Both the position numbers and the translations under genes were made by a program. From NCBI RefSeq assembly GCF_009193175.1, contig NZ_VUKE01000002.1, positions 62,001 through 126,000 on the forward strand: a stretch of 64,000 nucleotides of DNA, written 5' to 3'. Shown one piece after another: positions 44,948 to 53,002 of the stretch. Below the pieces are notes generated by a model. That model ran no database searches. It worked only from the letters and a program-made list of their open reading frames with translations, and had not been told where the DNA came from. How positions within the stretch are numbered: position 1 is the first letter of the stretch; the number at the start of each line of letters is the position of its first letter. Source of the DNA: Georgenia ruanii (lineage in GTDB: Bacteria; Actinomycetota; Actinomycetes; Actinomycetales; Actinomycetaceae).

Positions 44948-46102
44948 GTGCGCAGCTTCGTCCGACGCGGCTCGGTTGCCGCCGCCACAGCCCTGACCTT
45001 GCTGTTCGTCGCCGGGAGCGCGGCCGGCGCGAGCAGCGACGACGTTCCGCAGCCCACGGCCGACGCGGTCACCCGGGTGGCCGGCACGGACCGGATCGGG
45101 ACCGCGATAGCGGCGTCGCAGGCGCAGCAGCCCGCTCCGGTCGCCCCGGGGACCGGCACCGTCATCCTCAGCCGCTCGGACGACTTCGCCGACACGCTCA
45201 CGGCCGTGCCGCTGGCCGACGAACTCGACGCGCTGATCCTCACCACGCCCAGCGGCGCGGACCTCGATCCCCGCGTGGCGGCGGAGGTTCAGCGGCTCGC
45301 CCCGGCCCATGTGGTCGTCGTCGGCGGGGCGGGCGCGGTGTCGACGGCCGCAGAGGCGAGCCTCAAGGCGGTCGTCCCTGGCCAGGGGGCGGTGGTGCGG
45401 ATCTCGGGCGTCGACCGCTACGACACGGCCGCGCAGTTGGCCCGGTGGACCATCACGTCAAGGGGACAGTCCGCCCCGACCGAGCCGCGGGACATGCACA
45501 CCATGTGGCCGATCGACGAAGCGAATGAGCGCCGGAACACGCCGGTGTTCCTCGCTACCGGCCTCGACTATCCCGACGCCCTCGCCGCGGGCGCGGCCGC
45601 CGCGCAGACGAACGGGGTAGTGCTCCTCACCCGCGGCGACCAGTTCGACGACCACACGGGCTTTGGTGGCCCGAAGCAGCGCAGTTACACGCTCAACTTC
45701 ATGGTCGACGAGGAGGGCGGCAGGATCACGGGGCCGGTTCACACCGTGGGAGGCCCGGCCATGAGAGCCACCTCCGGCAATTACACGTCTCTCGTTGGCG
45801 CCGATCGATACGAGACGGCCGCCCTCGTGGCGCGGTACGCCGGGTGGTTCCCGGCCGCCGACACTCACACGGTCGCCATCGCCTCCGGCGAGGACTATGC
45901 CGACGCGGTGGTGGCGGCCGGCTTCATCGCCAACCAGGACGGCCCCCTCCTACTGACGAGGGCGGCCTCGCTGTCGGCGGTCACCGCCAACTACCTCGCG
46001 TCGGTGTCCTCGGCCGAGACCGCGACGCAGGTGCACCTCTTCGGCGGCACGGGCGCCGTTTCCGGGGACGTGGCCACGGCTATCCGGCGCGCGCTGAGAT
46101 GA
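44948..46102 (+). CDS. Secreted protein made of three CWB2 repeats
   Basis: The 384-residue protein has a signal peptide (1-28) and three CWB2 modules filling the rest, with AGTDRIGTA, SGVDRYDTA and VGADRYETA at their starts. There is no added domain, so it may act as an S-layer subunit, a spacer or a competitor for polymer sites. It resembles the CWB2 part of the S-layer-like proteins, including the longer second repeat. The GTG has GGGAGGT nine bases upstream. Confidence 0.88.
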   Translation: MRSFVRRGSVAAATALTLLFVAGSAAGASSDDVPQPTADAVTRVAGTDRIGTAIAASQAQQPAPVAPGTGTVILSRSDDFADTLTAVPLADELDALILTTPSGADLDPRVAAEVQRLAPAHVVVVGGAGAVSTAAEASLKAVVPGQGAVVRISGVDRYDTAAQLARWTITSRGQSAPTEPRDMHTMWPIDEANERRNTPVFLATGLDYPDALAAGAAAAQTNGVVLLTRGDQFDDHTGFGGPKQRSYTLNFMVDEEGGRITGPVHTVGGPAMRATSGNYTSLVGADRYETAALVARYAGWFPAADTHTVAIASGEDYADAVVAAGFIANQDGPLLLTRAASLSAVTANYLASVSSAETATQVHLFGGTGAVSGDVATAIRRALR

Positions 46103-46169
46103 CGCCTGTGCACTCCGGCTCACCCCGCAGGCGGGCTGACCGACGACAGCACCGTGGGAGGATGCCGGG

Positions 46170-47303
46170 GTGCCCGACCGCCCCCGCCTGCTGATCCTCG
46201 CCTTCTCCCCAATTCATCGCGACGCGCGGGTGCTGCGCCAGGTACGACTCTTGGCCGGCCGCTACGAGGTCACCACCTGCGGGTACGGGCCCAAGCCCGA
46301 CGGCGCGGACCACCACGTGCAGATCCCCGACGAGCTGATCTACTGGCACAAGAGCCGGAGCCTGCTCATCCAGCGCCGCTACGCCGCGGTCTACCGGAGC
46401 AACGCCGTCGTGCGCCACCTCCGGGACGCTCTGCCCCGTGAGCACTTCGACGTCGTCCTCGCCGACGACATCGACACCGTCCCCCTGGCGCTCTCGCTGC
46501 ACCCGCGGGGCGGCGTGCACGCCGACATGCACGAGTACGCCCCCCGGGAGAACGAGCACCTGTGGCGGTGGCGCTGGTTCGTGGCCCCCTACGTGCGGTG
46601 GCAGTGCCGCACGTTCCTCACCCGGGTGGACTCGGTGAGCACGGTGGGGGAGGGGCTGGCCACGGAGTACGACCGGGAGTTCGGCATCCACGCCTCTGTG
46701 GTGGTCAACGCCGCGCCCCTCGCACCGCTCGCGCCCGCCCGGGTGGCGGACCCGATCCGGCTCGTGCACTCGGGCAACGCCCAGCGCAACCGCGCGCTCG
46801 GCCTGATGGTCGATGCCGTCGAGGCGGCCTCCCGGCCCGTGACGCTGGACCTCTACCTTGTGCCCAACGACGCCGCCTACCTCGAGGAGCTGCGCGCCCG
46901 GGTCGCGGGCAACCCGGCGATCACCATCCACGACCCAGTGCCGCCGGCCGACCTGCCCCGCACGCTCGCCGCGCACGACGTCGGCGTGTTCGTGCTGCCC
47001 CCGGTGACGTTCAACTACCTGTGGACGCTGCCCAACAAGTTCTTCGACTACGTCCAGGCCCGCCTGGGCCTCATCGTCGGCCCCTCGCCGGAGATGGCCG
47101 GGCTGGTGCGCCGGCACGGCCTGGGCGCCGTCACCGACGGCTTCACCGCCGCCGACCTGACCCGGGCGATCGACGAGCTCGACCCCGCCAACGTGGCCCG
47201 GTGGAAGCACGCCTCGCACGCCGTCGCCGAGGAGTACTCCGCCGAGCGGCAGGTGCAGGGCTGGGCGGACGCCGTCGACGCGCTCGCCGCCCGCGCCCGC
47301 TAA
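46170..47303 (+). CDS. GT-B fold glycosyltransferase
   Basis: The 377-residue protein opens LLILAFSPIHRDARVLRQVRLL, the GT-B pattern in which a Pro and a His-Arg-Asp turn bind the acceptor side. It continues with DLYLVPN and LPNKFFDYVQARLGLIVGPSPEM in the donor domain, like the glycosyltransferase at 12274. The GTG has GGGAGG eight bases upstream. It belongs to the polymer assembly set; the sugar is unknown. Confidence 0.82.
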   Translation: MPDRPRLLILAFSPIHRDARVLRQVRLLAGRYEVTTCGYGPKPDGADHHVQIPDELIYWHKSRSLLIQRRYAAVYRSNAVVRHLRDALPREHFDVVLADDIDTVPLALSLHPRGGVHADMHEYAPRENEHLWRWRWFVAPYVRWQCRTFLTRVDSVSTVGEGLATEYDREFGIHASVVVNAAPLAPLAPARVADPIRLVHSGNAQRNRALGLMVDAVEAASRPVTLDLYLVPNDAAYLEELRARVAGNPAITIHDPVPPADLPRTLAAHDVGVFVLPPVTFNYLWTLPNKFFDYVQARLGLIVGPSPEMAGLVRRHGLGAVTDGFTAADLTRAIDELDPANVARWKHASHAVAEEYSAERQVQGWADAVDALAARAR

Positions 47304-47333
47304 CCGGCGCGACCGCGAGGCGAGCGTCGCCGT

Positions 47334-48482
47334 TCAGGCGTGGACGTAGATGCGCCGCCAGTGCAGTACGAGCGCCAGCAGCCACCACGCCGCCAGCGAG
47401 ACAAGCACGAACTCCAGTCGGGGGTCGGCGTCCAGGGCCACGGCCTGGGCGATCCGCTCGGCGAGCGGAGGCTCGCCGGTGCGCAGCAGCAGCGAGTGCG
47501 CCACGTGGGAGCCGAAGTACACCAGCAGGCTGTTGCGGCCCAGCGCAATGAGGGGCACCCCGAGCCGCGCGCGGACTGCCGCCCAGCCAGCGCGGGTGGG
47601 AATGTCGTGCAGGAGGTACCCGATGGCGAGGATCGCCACGCCCAAGGCCGCAGTCATGAGGCCGAAACTGGGCGTCCACAGCCGCTTCATCGGCTCGACC
47701 CACTCGGTGAGCACCGCCCCGGCGCCGCCCACCACCACCGCCCACCCGCCCAGCCACACCGGGGCCAGGCGCGACCGGCGGTAGCGCACCGCCAGATGGC
47801 CCGCCGTCACCCCGGCGGCGGCGGTGACGAACGTCCCGCAGATGGCCACGAGCCCCTCGGGGTCGTGACCCAGCACGCCCGCCGCGTACATGTGGGCGCC
47901 GAGCAGCGGGCCGTCGATCGCGCCGGACGGGTTGCACTCCGGCGTCAGGGCCCCGCCGGGGCAGCCGGCCGCCGCCCGGGCCAGCGCCGCGGCCAGCGCG
48001 CCGGAGGCGACCAGCGTGGTGAGCGCCCAGGCGCGGGCAGTGCGGACGACGTGGTGCAGGCTTGCGATGACGAGCACCAGCACGGCGTAGACCTGGAGCG
48101 GCCCGGTGACGCGGAAGGTCGCCCACGTCAGCTCCGCCGTCGTCACGGCGTTGTACGCCAGCCCGGCGAGCAGGAGCACCACCACCCGGCGGGCGGTGGT
48201 GCGGGCGGGCACTTGGTTCTTGTAGGCGAACGCCAGCCCGCAGCCGGAGAGGGTGACGAACAGGGGGAAGATGAGGTCGTAGGCGGTCATCCCTGACCAC
48301 GCCGGGTGCTGCAGCTGCGCCGGGCGCGGGGAGAGCACCGCCTCGCTGCACACTGAGGCGATCAGGAGCAGCCCGCGGGCCCAGTCCAGGGCGGTGACGC
48401 GCCCCGGCCTCCCGTCGGGCTCGGATGCGGCGCCGACGGCGCGGTGGCGAGCGGACGTCGTCGTCCTGTCGGGTGCGGTCAC
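47334..48482 (-). CDS. Multi-pass membrane protein of the HGSNAT/DUF5009-like acyltransferase group
   Basis: The ~382-residue protein has about ten hydrophobic helices. It starts RVTALDWARGLLLIASVCSEAV and continues to FPLFVTLSGCGLAFAYKNQ, the pattern of the heparan-alpha-glucosaminide N-acetyltransferase-like group (LDxxRG at the first helix). It may move an acetyl group across the membrane onto a glycan. The GTG at 48482 is a reasoned choice, ~20 residues before the first conserved motif. It diverges from the flippase gene over ~90 bases. The functional call is moderate. Confidence 0.7.
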   Translation of the reverse strand: MTAPDRTTTSARHRAVGAASEPDGRPGRVTALDWARGLLLIASVCSEAVLSPRPAQLQHPAWSGMTAYDLIFPLFVTLSGCGLAFAYKNQVPARTTARRVVVLLLAGLAYNAVTTAELTWATFRVTGPLQVYAVLVLVIASLHHVVRTARAWALTTLVASGALAAALARAAAGCPGGALTPECNPSGAIDGPLLGAHMYAAGVLGHDPEGLVAICGTFVTAAAGVTAGHLAVRYRRSRLAPVWLGGWAVVVGGAGAVLTEWVEPMKRLWTPSFGLMTAALGVAILAIGYLLHDIPTRAGWAAVRARLGVPLIALGRNSLLVYFGSHVAHSLLLRTGEPPLAERIAQAVALDADPRLEFVLVSLAAWWLLALVLHWRRIYVHA

Positions 48483-48573
48483 GGGCCGCCACGGTATCGG
48501 ACGGGCAGGGAGTGGTGGGCGACACGGCCGCGGATGCGGGCCGGGCGGCGTGCCCGTGCCAGGATCGACGGCG

Positions 48574-49866
48574 ATGAGCAGGCTGCGAAGGTACGTGAGC
48601 GAGCACGAGTTCGTGCGCCACTTCCTCACCCTGCTCTCGGGCTCGGCGATCGCGCAGGCCATCCCGATCGCGGCGTCGGTGGTGCTCACCCGCCTTTACA
48701 GCCCCGCCGACTACGGCGTGCTGGCGCTGTACACCTCCGTCATCACGGCCGTCGTGACGATCGCCGCGTGGCGCTACGACGTCGCCATCGTGCTGCCGCG
48801 CACCGACGCCGAGGCCCGGGCGCTCATGCGGCTGGCGTCGCGGCTGGTGACGGCGACCGCGGCGGTCGTCACCGTGCTGATGGTCGCGCTGGGCGGGCAC
48901 GTGGCCGAGTGGCTCGGGGCACCGGGGCTGGCGCCGTGGCTGTACGTGGCGGGGCTGAACATCTGGATCCTGGGCCAGACGCAGATCTACATCAGCTGGC
49001 TCAACCGGCGGAAGAGCTACGCGACCATGAGCGGCAGCCGGCTGCTGCAGTCCGCGGGCACCTCCGGCACGCAACTCGCCGCCGGGTTCGCCCGGGCCGG
49101 CACACCCGGGCTGATCGGCGGCACGTTCGTCGGGCAGATCATCGGGCTGGCCCTGCTCGCCCGGCGCTCGCGCCCCGAGCCGGGCGAGCCAAGGAGGGGG
49201 ACGCGGGCGGAGACGACCGGGCTGGCCCGCAAGTACTGGCGGATGCCGGTGCTCAACGGTCCCACCGCGCTGATCGATGCATTCCGCCTCAACGGCATCA
49301 ACATCCTCATCGGCCGGGTGTTCGGGAACGCCTTGCTGGGGCAGTTCTCCCTGGCCTGGCGCACCGTCCAGGCGCCGCTGACGCTGGTGAACGGCGCGCT
49401 GTCGCAGATCTACTACCAGAAGTTCGCCACCACAGAGCGCGGCGGCATGGGGACCCTCACCGTGTGGTGCGTGACGCGGTCGGCGGCCTTCGGGGTGGTG
49501 CCCTTCGCCGCGCTGTTCTTCGTGGCCGAGCCGGCCTTCGGGTTCGTGTTTGGTGAGCAGTGGCGGGTGGCCGGACGGCTGGCGGAGCTACTCGTGCCCT
49601 GGCTGTACCTGAACTTCATCACCTCGCCGCTGTCCACGGTGTTCCTCGTGGTCGAGCGCCAAGCCGTCTCGCTGGTGTTCTCCGTGGCGTATATGGCGGC
49701 GCCGCTGTTGACGCTCCTGCTGGTGGACGCCAGCCTCGAGCGGGTGGTCCTGTTGATCTCCCTCGAGATGGCCGCGCTGCTGGTGGTCTTCATCGGCCTG
49801 GCGCTGTGGGTGGCGCGGGACTGGGACCGACGGGCCTCCCGGCCGGCGCCCGCAGGGGTCGTCTGA
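48574..49866 (+). CDS. Polysaccharide flippase (Wzx/MVF superfamily)
   Basis: The 430-residue polytopic protein begins with HFLTLLSGSAIAQAIPIAASVVLTRLYSPADYGVL, the family's first-helix signature. About twelve helices follow, and it ends with a short basic tail. It would flip undecaprenyl-diphosphate-linked repeat units to the outer face, where LCP ligases can attach the polymer. AGGA lies nine bases before the ATG. No clear Wzy polymerase is visible in the window, unless one of the DUF6541 proteins serves. Confidence 0.88.
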   Translation: MSRLRRYVSEHEFVRHFLTLLSGSAIAQAIPIAASVVLTRLYSPADYGVLALYTSVITAVVTIAAWRYDVAIVLPRTDAEARALMRLASRLVTATAAVVTVLMVALGGHVAEWLGAPGLAPWLYVAGLNIWILGQTQIYISWLNRRKSYATMSGSRLLQSAGTSGTQLAAGFARAGTPGLIGGTFVGQIIGLALLARRSRPEPGEPRRGTRAETTGLARKYWRMPVLNGPTALIDAFRLNGINILIGRVFGNALLGQFSLAWRTVQAPLTLVNGALSQIYYQKFATTERGGMGTLTVWCVTRSAAFGVVPFAALFFVAEPAFGFVFGEQWRVAGRLAELLVPWLYLNFITSPLSTVFLVVERQAVSLVFSVAYMAAPLLTLLLVDASLERVVLLISLEMAALLVVFIGLALWVARDWDRRASRPAPAGVV

Positions 49867-50128
49867 TCCTCTCCGGACGCGTGAGGTCCCACACAGTTCG
49901 AACTTGGATGGTCGCGTCACCACAGGTCACGGCGCCGTGCTCAAGATGTGCGCAAGGCGCAACGAAAGTGGAGCGAAAGCGACCGGAAGCAAAAAGGGAC
50001 AGTGTTGGTCCGGCGAGGTAGCGTGCTCTTGACCCGCCCCGAAGTCGCCAATCGAGACGGAATCGGGACGGTAGCGCAGGCAACGGCGCGACCGTCCTGG
50101 GGCAGGGGGGACCAGTTGCACACGTTCG

Positions 50129-50143
50129 TGACCTTGGAGGTCA
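50129..50143 (+). promoter_or_regulatory. Shine-Dalgarno inside a perfect inverted repeat (second S-layer-like gene)
   Basis: TGACCTTGGAGGTCA is TGACCT-TGG-AGGTCA, the same structure as at 38796. The ATG begins at 50150. Outside the hairpin both leaders share GGGGACCAG and CGTGACCTT, while the sequence further upstream is unrelated, so this segment looks selected. Confidence 0.6.
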
Positions 50144-50149
50144 TACACC

Positions 50150-51751
50150 ATGGGTAAGCTCACCCGTCGCGGCTCTCTCGCCGTCACCGCCGCGCTCGCG
50201 GTCGTCCTCGCCGGCGCCAGCGGCGCTTCGGCCGCCGACAAGGTCGACCGCCTCGGCGGTCTCGACCGCATCGACACCGCCATCGCGACGTCGAAGGACA
50301 TGTACCCCGACACCGACGCCAACGACTCGGCCGTCAAGTACGTCGTCGTGGCCCGCTACGACGACTACGCCGACGCCCTCGCGTCGACCCCTCTCGCCGA
50401 GGCTGCCTCTAACGCCCCGATCCTGCTCACCCAGCCCGGCAAGGGCCTGGACAGCCGCGTGCTGGACGAGGTCAAGCGCCTCAACGCCGAAAACGGCAAC
50501 ACCACGCTGCGCGTGATCATCGCCGGCAGCGAGGGCGTCGTCTCCGCCGCCGCGGAGAAGGACCTCGTCTCCGCCGTCGGCACCGAGAACGTGTTCCGTG
50601 CCGGTGGCGTCGACCGCTACGAGACCGCCACCAAGATCGCCAACGTCATCAAGTCCGGCAAGGTCGGCGCCGCCACCCTGGCGGACTTCAACGCGGTCAG
50701 CGCGCCCAAGGTCTACCTCGCCCGCGGCGACGACTTCGCCGACGCCCTCGCCGCCGGCGCGGCCGCCGCCCAGAACGACGGCGTCGTGCTGCTCACCAAG
50801 GGCAATGGCCTGGAGTTCTTCACGCAGGACTACTTCAACAACAACGCCCCCGCGGCCGCGAACGTCGTCGCCGTCGGTGGCCAGGCCGCTGCCGCCGCCG
50901 GCGCCAAGGCCAAGACGAAGCGCGTCGGCCTCGACCGCTACGAGACCGCCAAGCTCGTCGCCGACAACGAGTTCACCGGCCGCGACACGGCCGCGCTCGC
51001 GAGCGGCCAGAACTTCCCCGACGCCGTCGTCGCCGGCGCCTGGGCCGCCAAGAACGACGCCCCGGTGCTGCTCACCCCGAAGGCCAGCACCTCGCCGTTC
51101 ACCACCGTGTACCTGACCGCCAACAACGCCGCGGACGTCACCATCTTCGGTGACGAGGGCGCCGTCACCAAGGGCGTCGGCGACGCCGTCAAGGCGACCC
51201 TGACCGCGATCACCGTGCCCACCGCCGCGTTCACGGCGTCGACCGCCGACAACGCGCGCACCATCGAGGTGACCTCGGCGAACAACGCTCAGCTGAGCAT
51301 CGCCACCAAGGACGGCAAGGTCGTCGCGAGCCGCCAGGCCGACTCCGACGGCACCACCACGGTGACGTTCGCGGGCGCCGCTGCCGGCGGCGAGTGGCTC
51401 ATCCTCACCTCCACGCAGTCCAACGGCGCGGTGGCGGCGATCGAGGTCCAGGCCCCGGTCGTGCTGTCCGCGGACGCCGCGACCGTCAAGGCCGAGGCTG
51501 CGACCAAGGCGATCACCGGCAAGGCGACCCCGGGCGCGTCTGTGACCATCGCGGGCGCCAATGTCGGGTGGACCAAGAACGCCACCGTGACGGCGAACGC
51601 CAGCGGCGTCTTCTCCTTCCCGGTGACCGACACCGCGAATGCACCGATCGCTGCGGGTAGCTACACGATCTCCGCCAAGCTCACTGGTGCGCCCGACGCG
51701 TTCCCGGTGACCGTCACCGCCGAGGCGCCGGCCGCGGCCGACGCGAAGTGA
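50150..51751 (+). CDS. S-layer-like CWB2 surface protein (paralogue 2)
   Basis: The 533-residue protein begins MGKLTRRGSLAVTAALAVVLAG, almost the same signal peptide as the protein at 38818. It has three CWB2 modules (~30-375) and a beta-rich C-terminal region of ~155 residues with Ala/Thr/Val repeats. Codons strongly favour C at the third base (GCC, GTC, CTC, AAC, GAC), as expected of a highly expressed gene here. Strong Shine-Dalgarno, leader hairpin and terminator support abundant expression. It and the first paralogue are the best S-layer candidates of the locus. Confidence 0.9.
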   Translation: MGKLTRRGSLAVTAALAVVLAGASGASAADKVDRLGGLDRIDTAIATSKDMYPDTDANDSAVKYVVVARYDDYADALASTPLAEAASNAPILLTQPGKGLDSRVLDEVKRLNAENGNTTLRVIIAGSEGVVSAAAEKDLVSAVGTENVFRAGGVDRYETATKIANVIKSGKVGAATLADFNAVSAPKVYLARGDDFADALAAGAAAAQNDGVVLLTKGNGLEFFTQDYFNNNAPAAANVVAVGGQAAAAAGAKAKTKRVGLDRYETAKLVADNEFTGRDTAALASGQNFPDAVVAGAWAAKNDAPVLLTPKASTSPFTTVYLTANNAADVTIFGDEGAVTKGVGDAVKATLTAITVPTAAFTASTADNARTIEVTSANNAQLSIATKDGKVVASRQADSDGTTTVTFAGAAAGGEWLILTSTQSNGAVAAIEVQAPVVLSADAATVKAEAATKAITGKATPGASVTIAGANVGWTKNATVTANASGVFSFPVTDTANAPIAAGSYTISAKLTGAPDAFPVTVTAEAPAAADAK

Positions 51752-51780
51752 CCCACCTCCGCGGCTGACACTGCGGGTGA

Positions 51781-51812
51781 GCGGGGCTCCTGCCTTCGGG
51801 CAGGGGCCCCGC
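51781..51812. terminator. Terminator between convergent S-layer-like and glycosyltransferase genes
   Basis: GCGGGGCTCCTGCC pairs with GGCAGGGGCCCCGC (one G-T pair) around TTCG. It lies 30 bases after the S-layer-like stop and is followed by TTCGTTCC. It can serve both converging genes. Confidence 0.85.
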
Positions 51813-51877
51813 TTCGTTCCCCCGAGGTGCCGGTGGCTCATACTTCGGCCGCCTGCCGAGGGACGGTCGGACACCGC

Positions 51878-52867
51878 TCAGTTCGCCGCGCTGCGGTACC
51901 GCTCTTGCAGGGTGGGGACCTGACGCGCCGCGTCGTGATGTTCGCGAACCCACGGCCCACCCGCGAGGGAACGTGACGCGGCCAGTGGATCACTGAGGGC
52001 GCCGACCGCCTGATCGACGGTGTCGTCGACGCTGCCGGTGAGGATGGGCACCTTGGTGCCCTCGGGTCCCGGGTGATGCGCGCCTGGCGCCGCAAGAGGC
52101 ACGCCGATCGCCATGGCCTCGAGCTCGCTGACGCTGAGGATCGCCGTCGCCTGCCCGATCGCCAGATGCGCCGAGGCGAGCAGGCTGAGGTACTCCCGAT
52201 GCGGCAGCCGGGGGACGAGCCGGACGCCGGCCGCGCTCGCCGCTGGGGCCCCAGGACCCCAGTCCAGGCCGACCAGCTCGACCGCCGGGCCGAGCGCGTG
52301 GGCGAGCTGCTCGGCGAGAGCCAGCTGGTCGGCGAGCCCCTTGACCTCTTCCCAGCGGGAGACGAAGACCACCCGCGGCCGCTCGGACGGTTGCCAGGCG
52401 GGAAGCTCGTCGAAGTTGACGAACACCGGCATGTACTCCGCGTCCGCGCGGGCCTGCTCGGCGTGCTCACGGTTGTCGGGCGTGGTGTAGAAGACGCCCA
52501 CAGCCTCGCCGGCGGCCCGGCGAATCTCCTCGTGGTACGCGAGATCGAGCCACTGCGTGCGGATGTCCGTGCCGTGCAGGTGAAGGAAGTACGGGCGCGG
52601 CGGCATGAACCGCTCACGCAGCAGACGGGCCGAGGTGGCGTAGTGGACGTGCACCACGTCCGCCCGCTGCAGGGCCCGGCGGCGACGGACGAGATATGGC
52701 GCGTAGCGGGCCCTTCCCAGGCCCTGGAGCCGCTCGGGAGACACACTGGGGCGCACCCGCTCGGGCGACATGTACTCCCAACCCCAGCCGCGCGCCTGGG
52801 CGGCACGCACGAGGTTGGCACCCACGTTGGCGCAGTCGTTGAAGTGCAGGACAGCGGGCTCGGTCAC
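51878..52867 (-). CDS. GT-B fold glycosyltransferase
   Basis: The ~329-residue protein has an N-terminal domain with FLHLHGTDIRTQW, a GT4-like acceptor-side motif. The C-terminal donor domain has RVVFVSRWEEVKGLADQL and ILSVSELEAMAIGVPLAA, whose glutamates match the GT4 ExxxxxxxE motif. The GTG at 52867 is preferred, as it falls directly before the first beta strand. It converges on the S-layer-like gene. The sugar donor is unknown. Confidence 0.82.
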   Translation of the reverse strand: MTEPAVLHFNDCANVGANLVRAAQARGWGWEYMSPERVRPSVSPERLQGLGRARYAPYLVRRRRALQRADVVHVHYATSARLLRERFMPPRPYFLHLHGTDIRTQWLDLAYHEEIRRAAGEAVGVFYTTPDNREHAEQARADAEYMPVFVNFDELPAWQPSERPRVVFVSRWEEVKGLADQLALAEQLAHALGPAVELVGLDWGPGAPAASAAGVRLVPRLPHREYLSLLASAHLAIGQATAILSVSELEAMAIGVPLAAPGAHHPGPEGTKVPILTGSVDDTVDQAVGALSDPLAASRSLAGGPWVREHHDAARQVPTLQERYRSAAN

Positions 52868-53002
52868 GGCTCGACCATACGGGTCGCCGTCTGTCCGGGC
52901 CGCGCCTGCCCGTCTGTGCACCGCGGCGTTCCTCGTCGACCCACTGGTCTATGGCCGACGATGGTGCCCCTACCTCCGGGCAGGGACCCCATCCGCGCAC
53001 CG

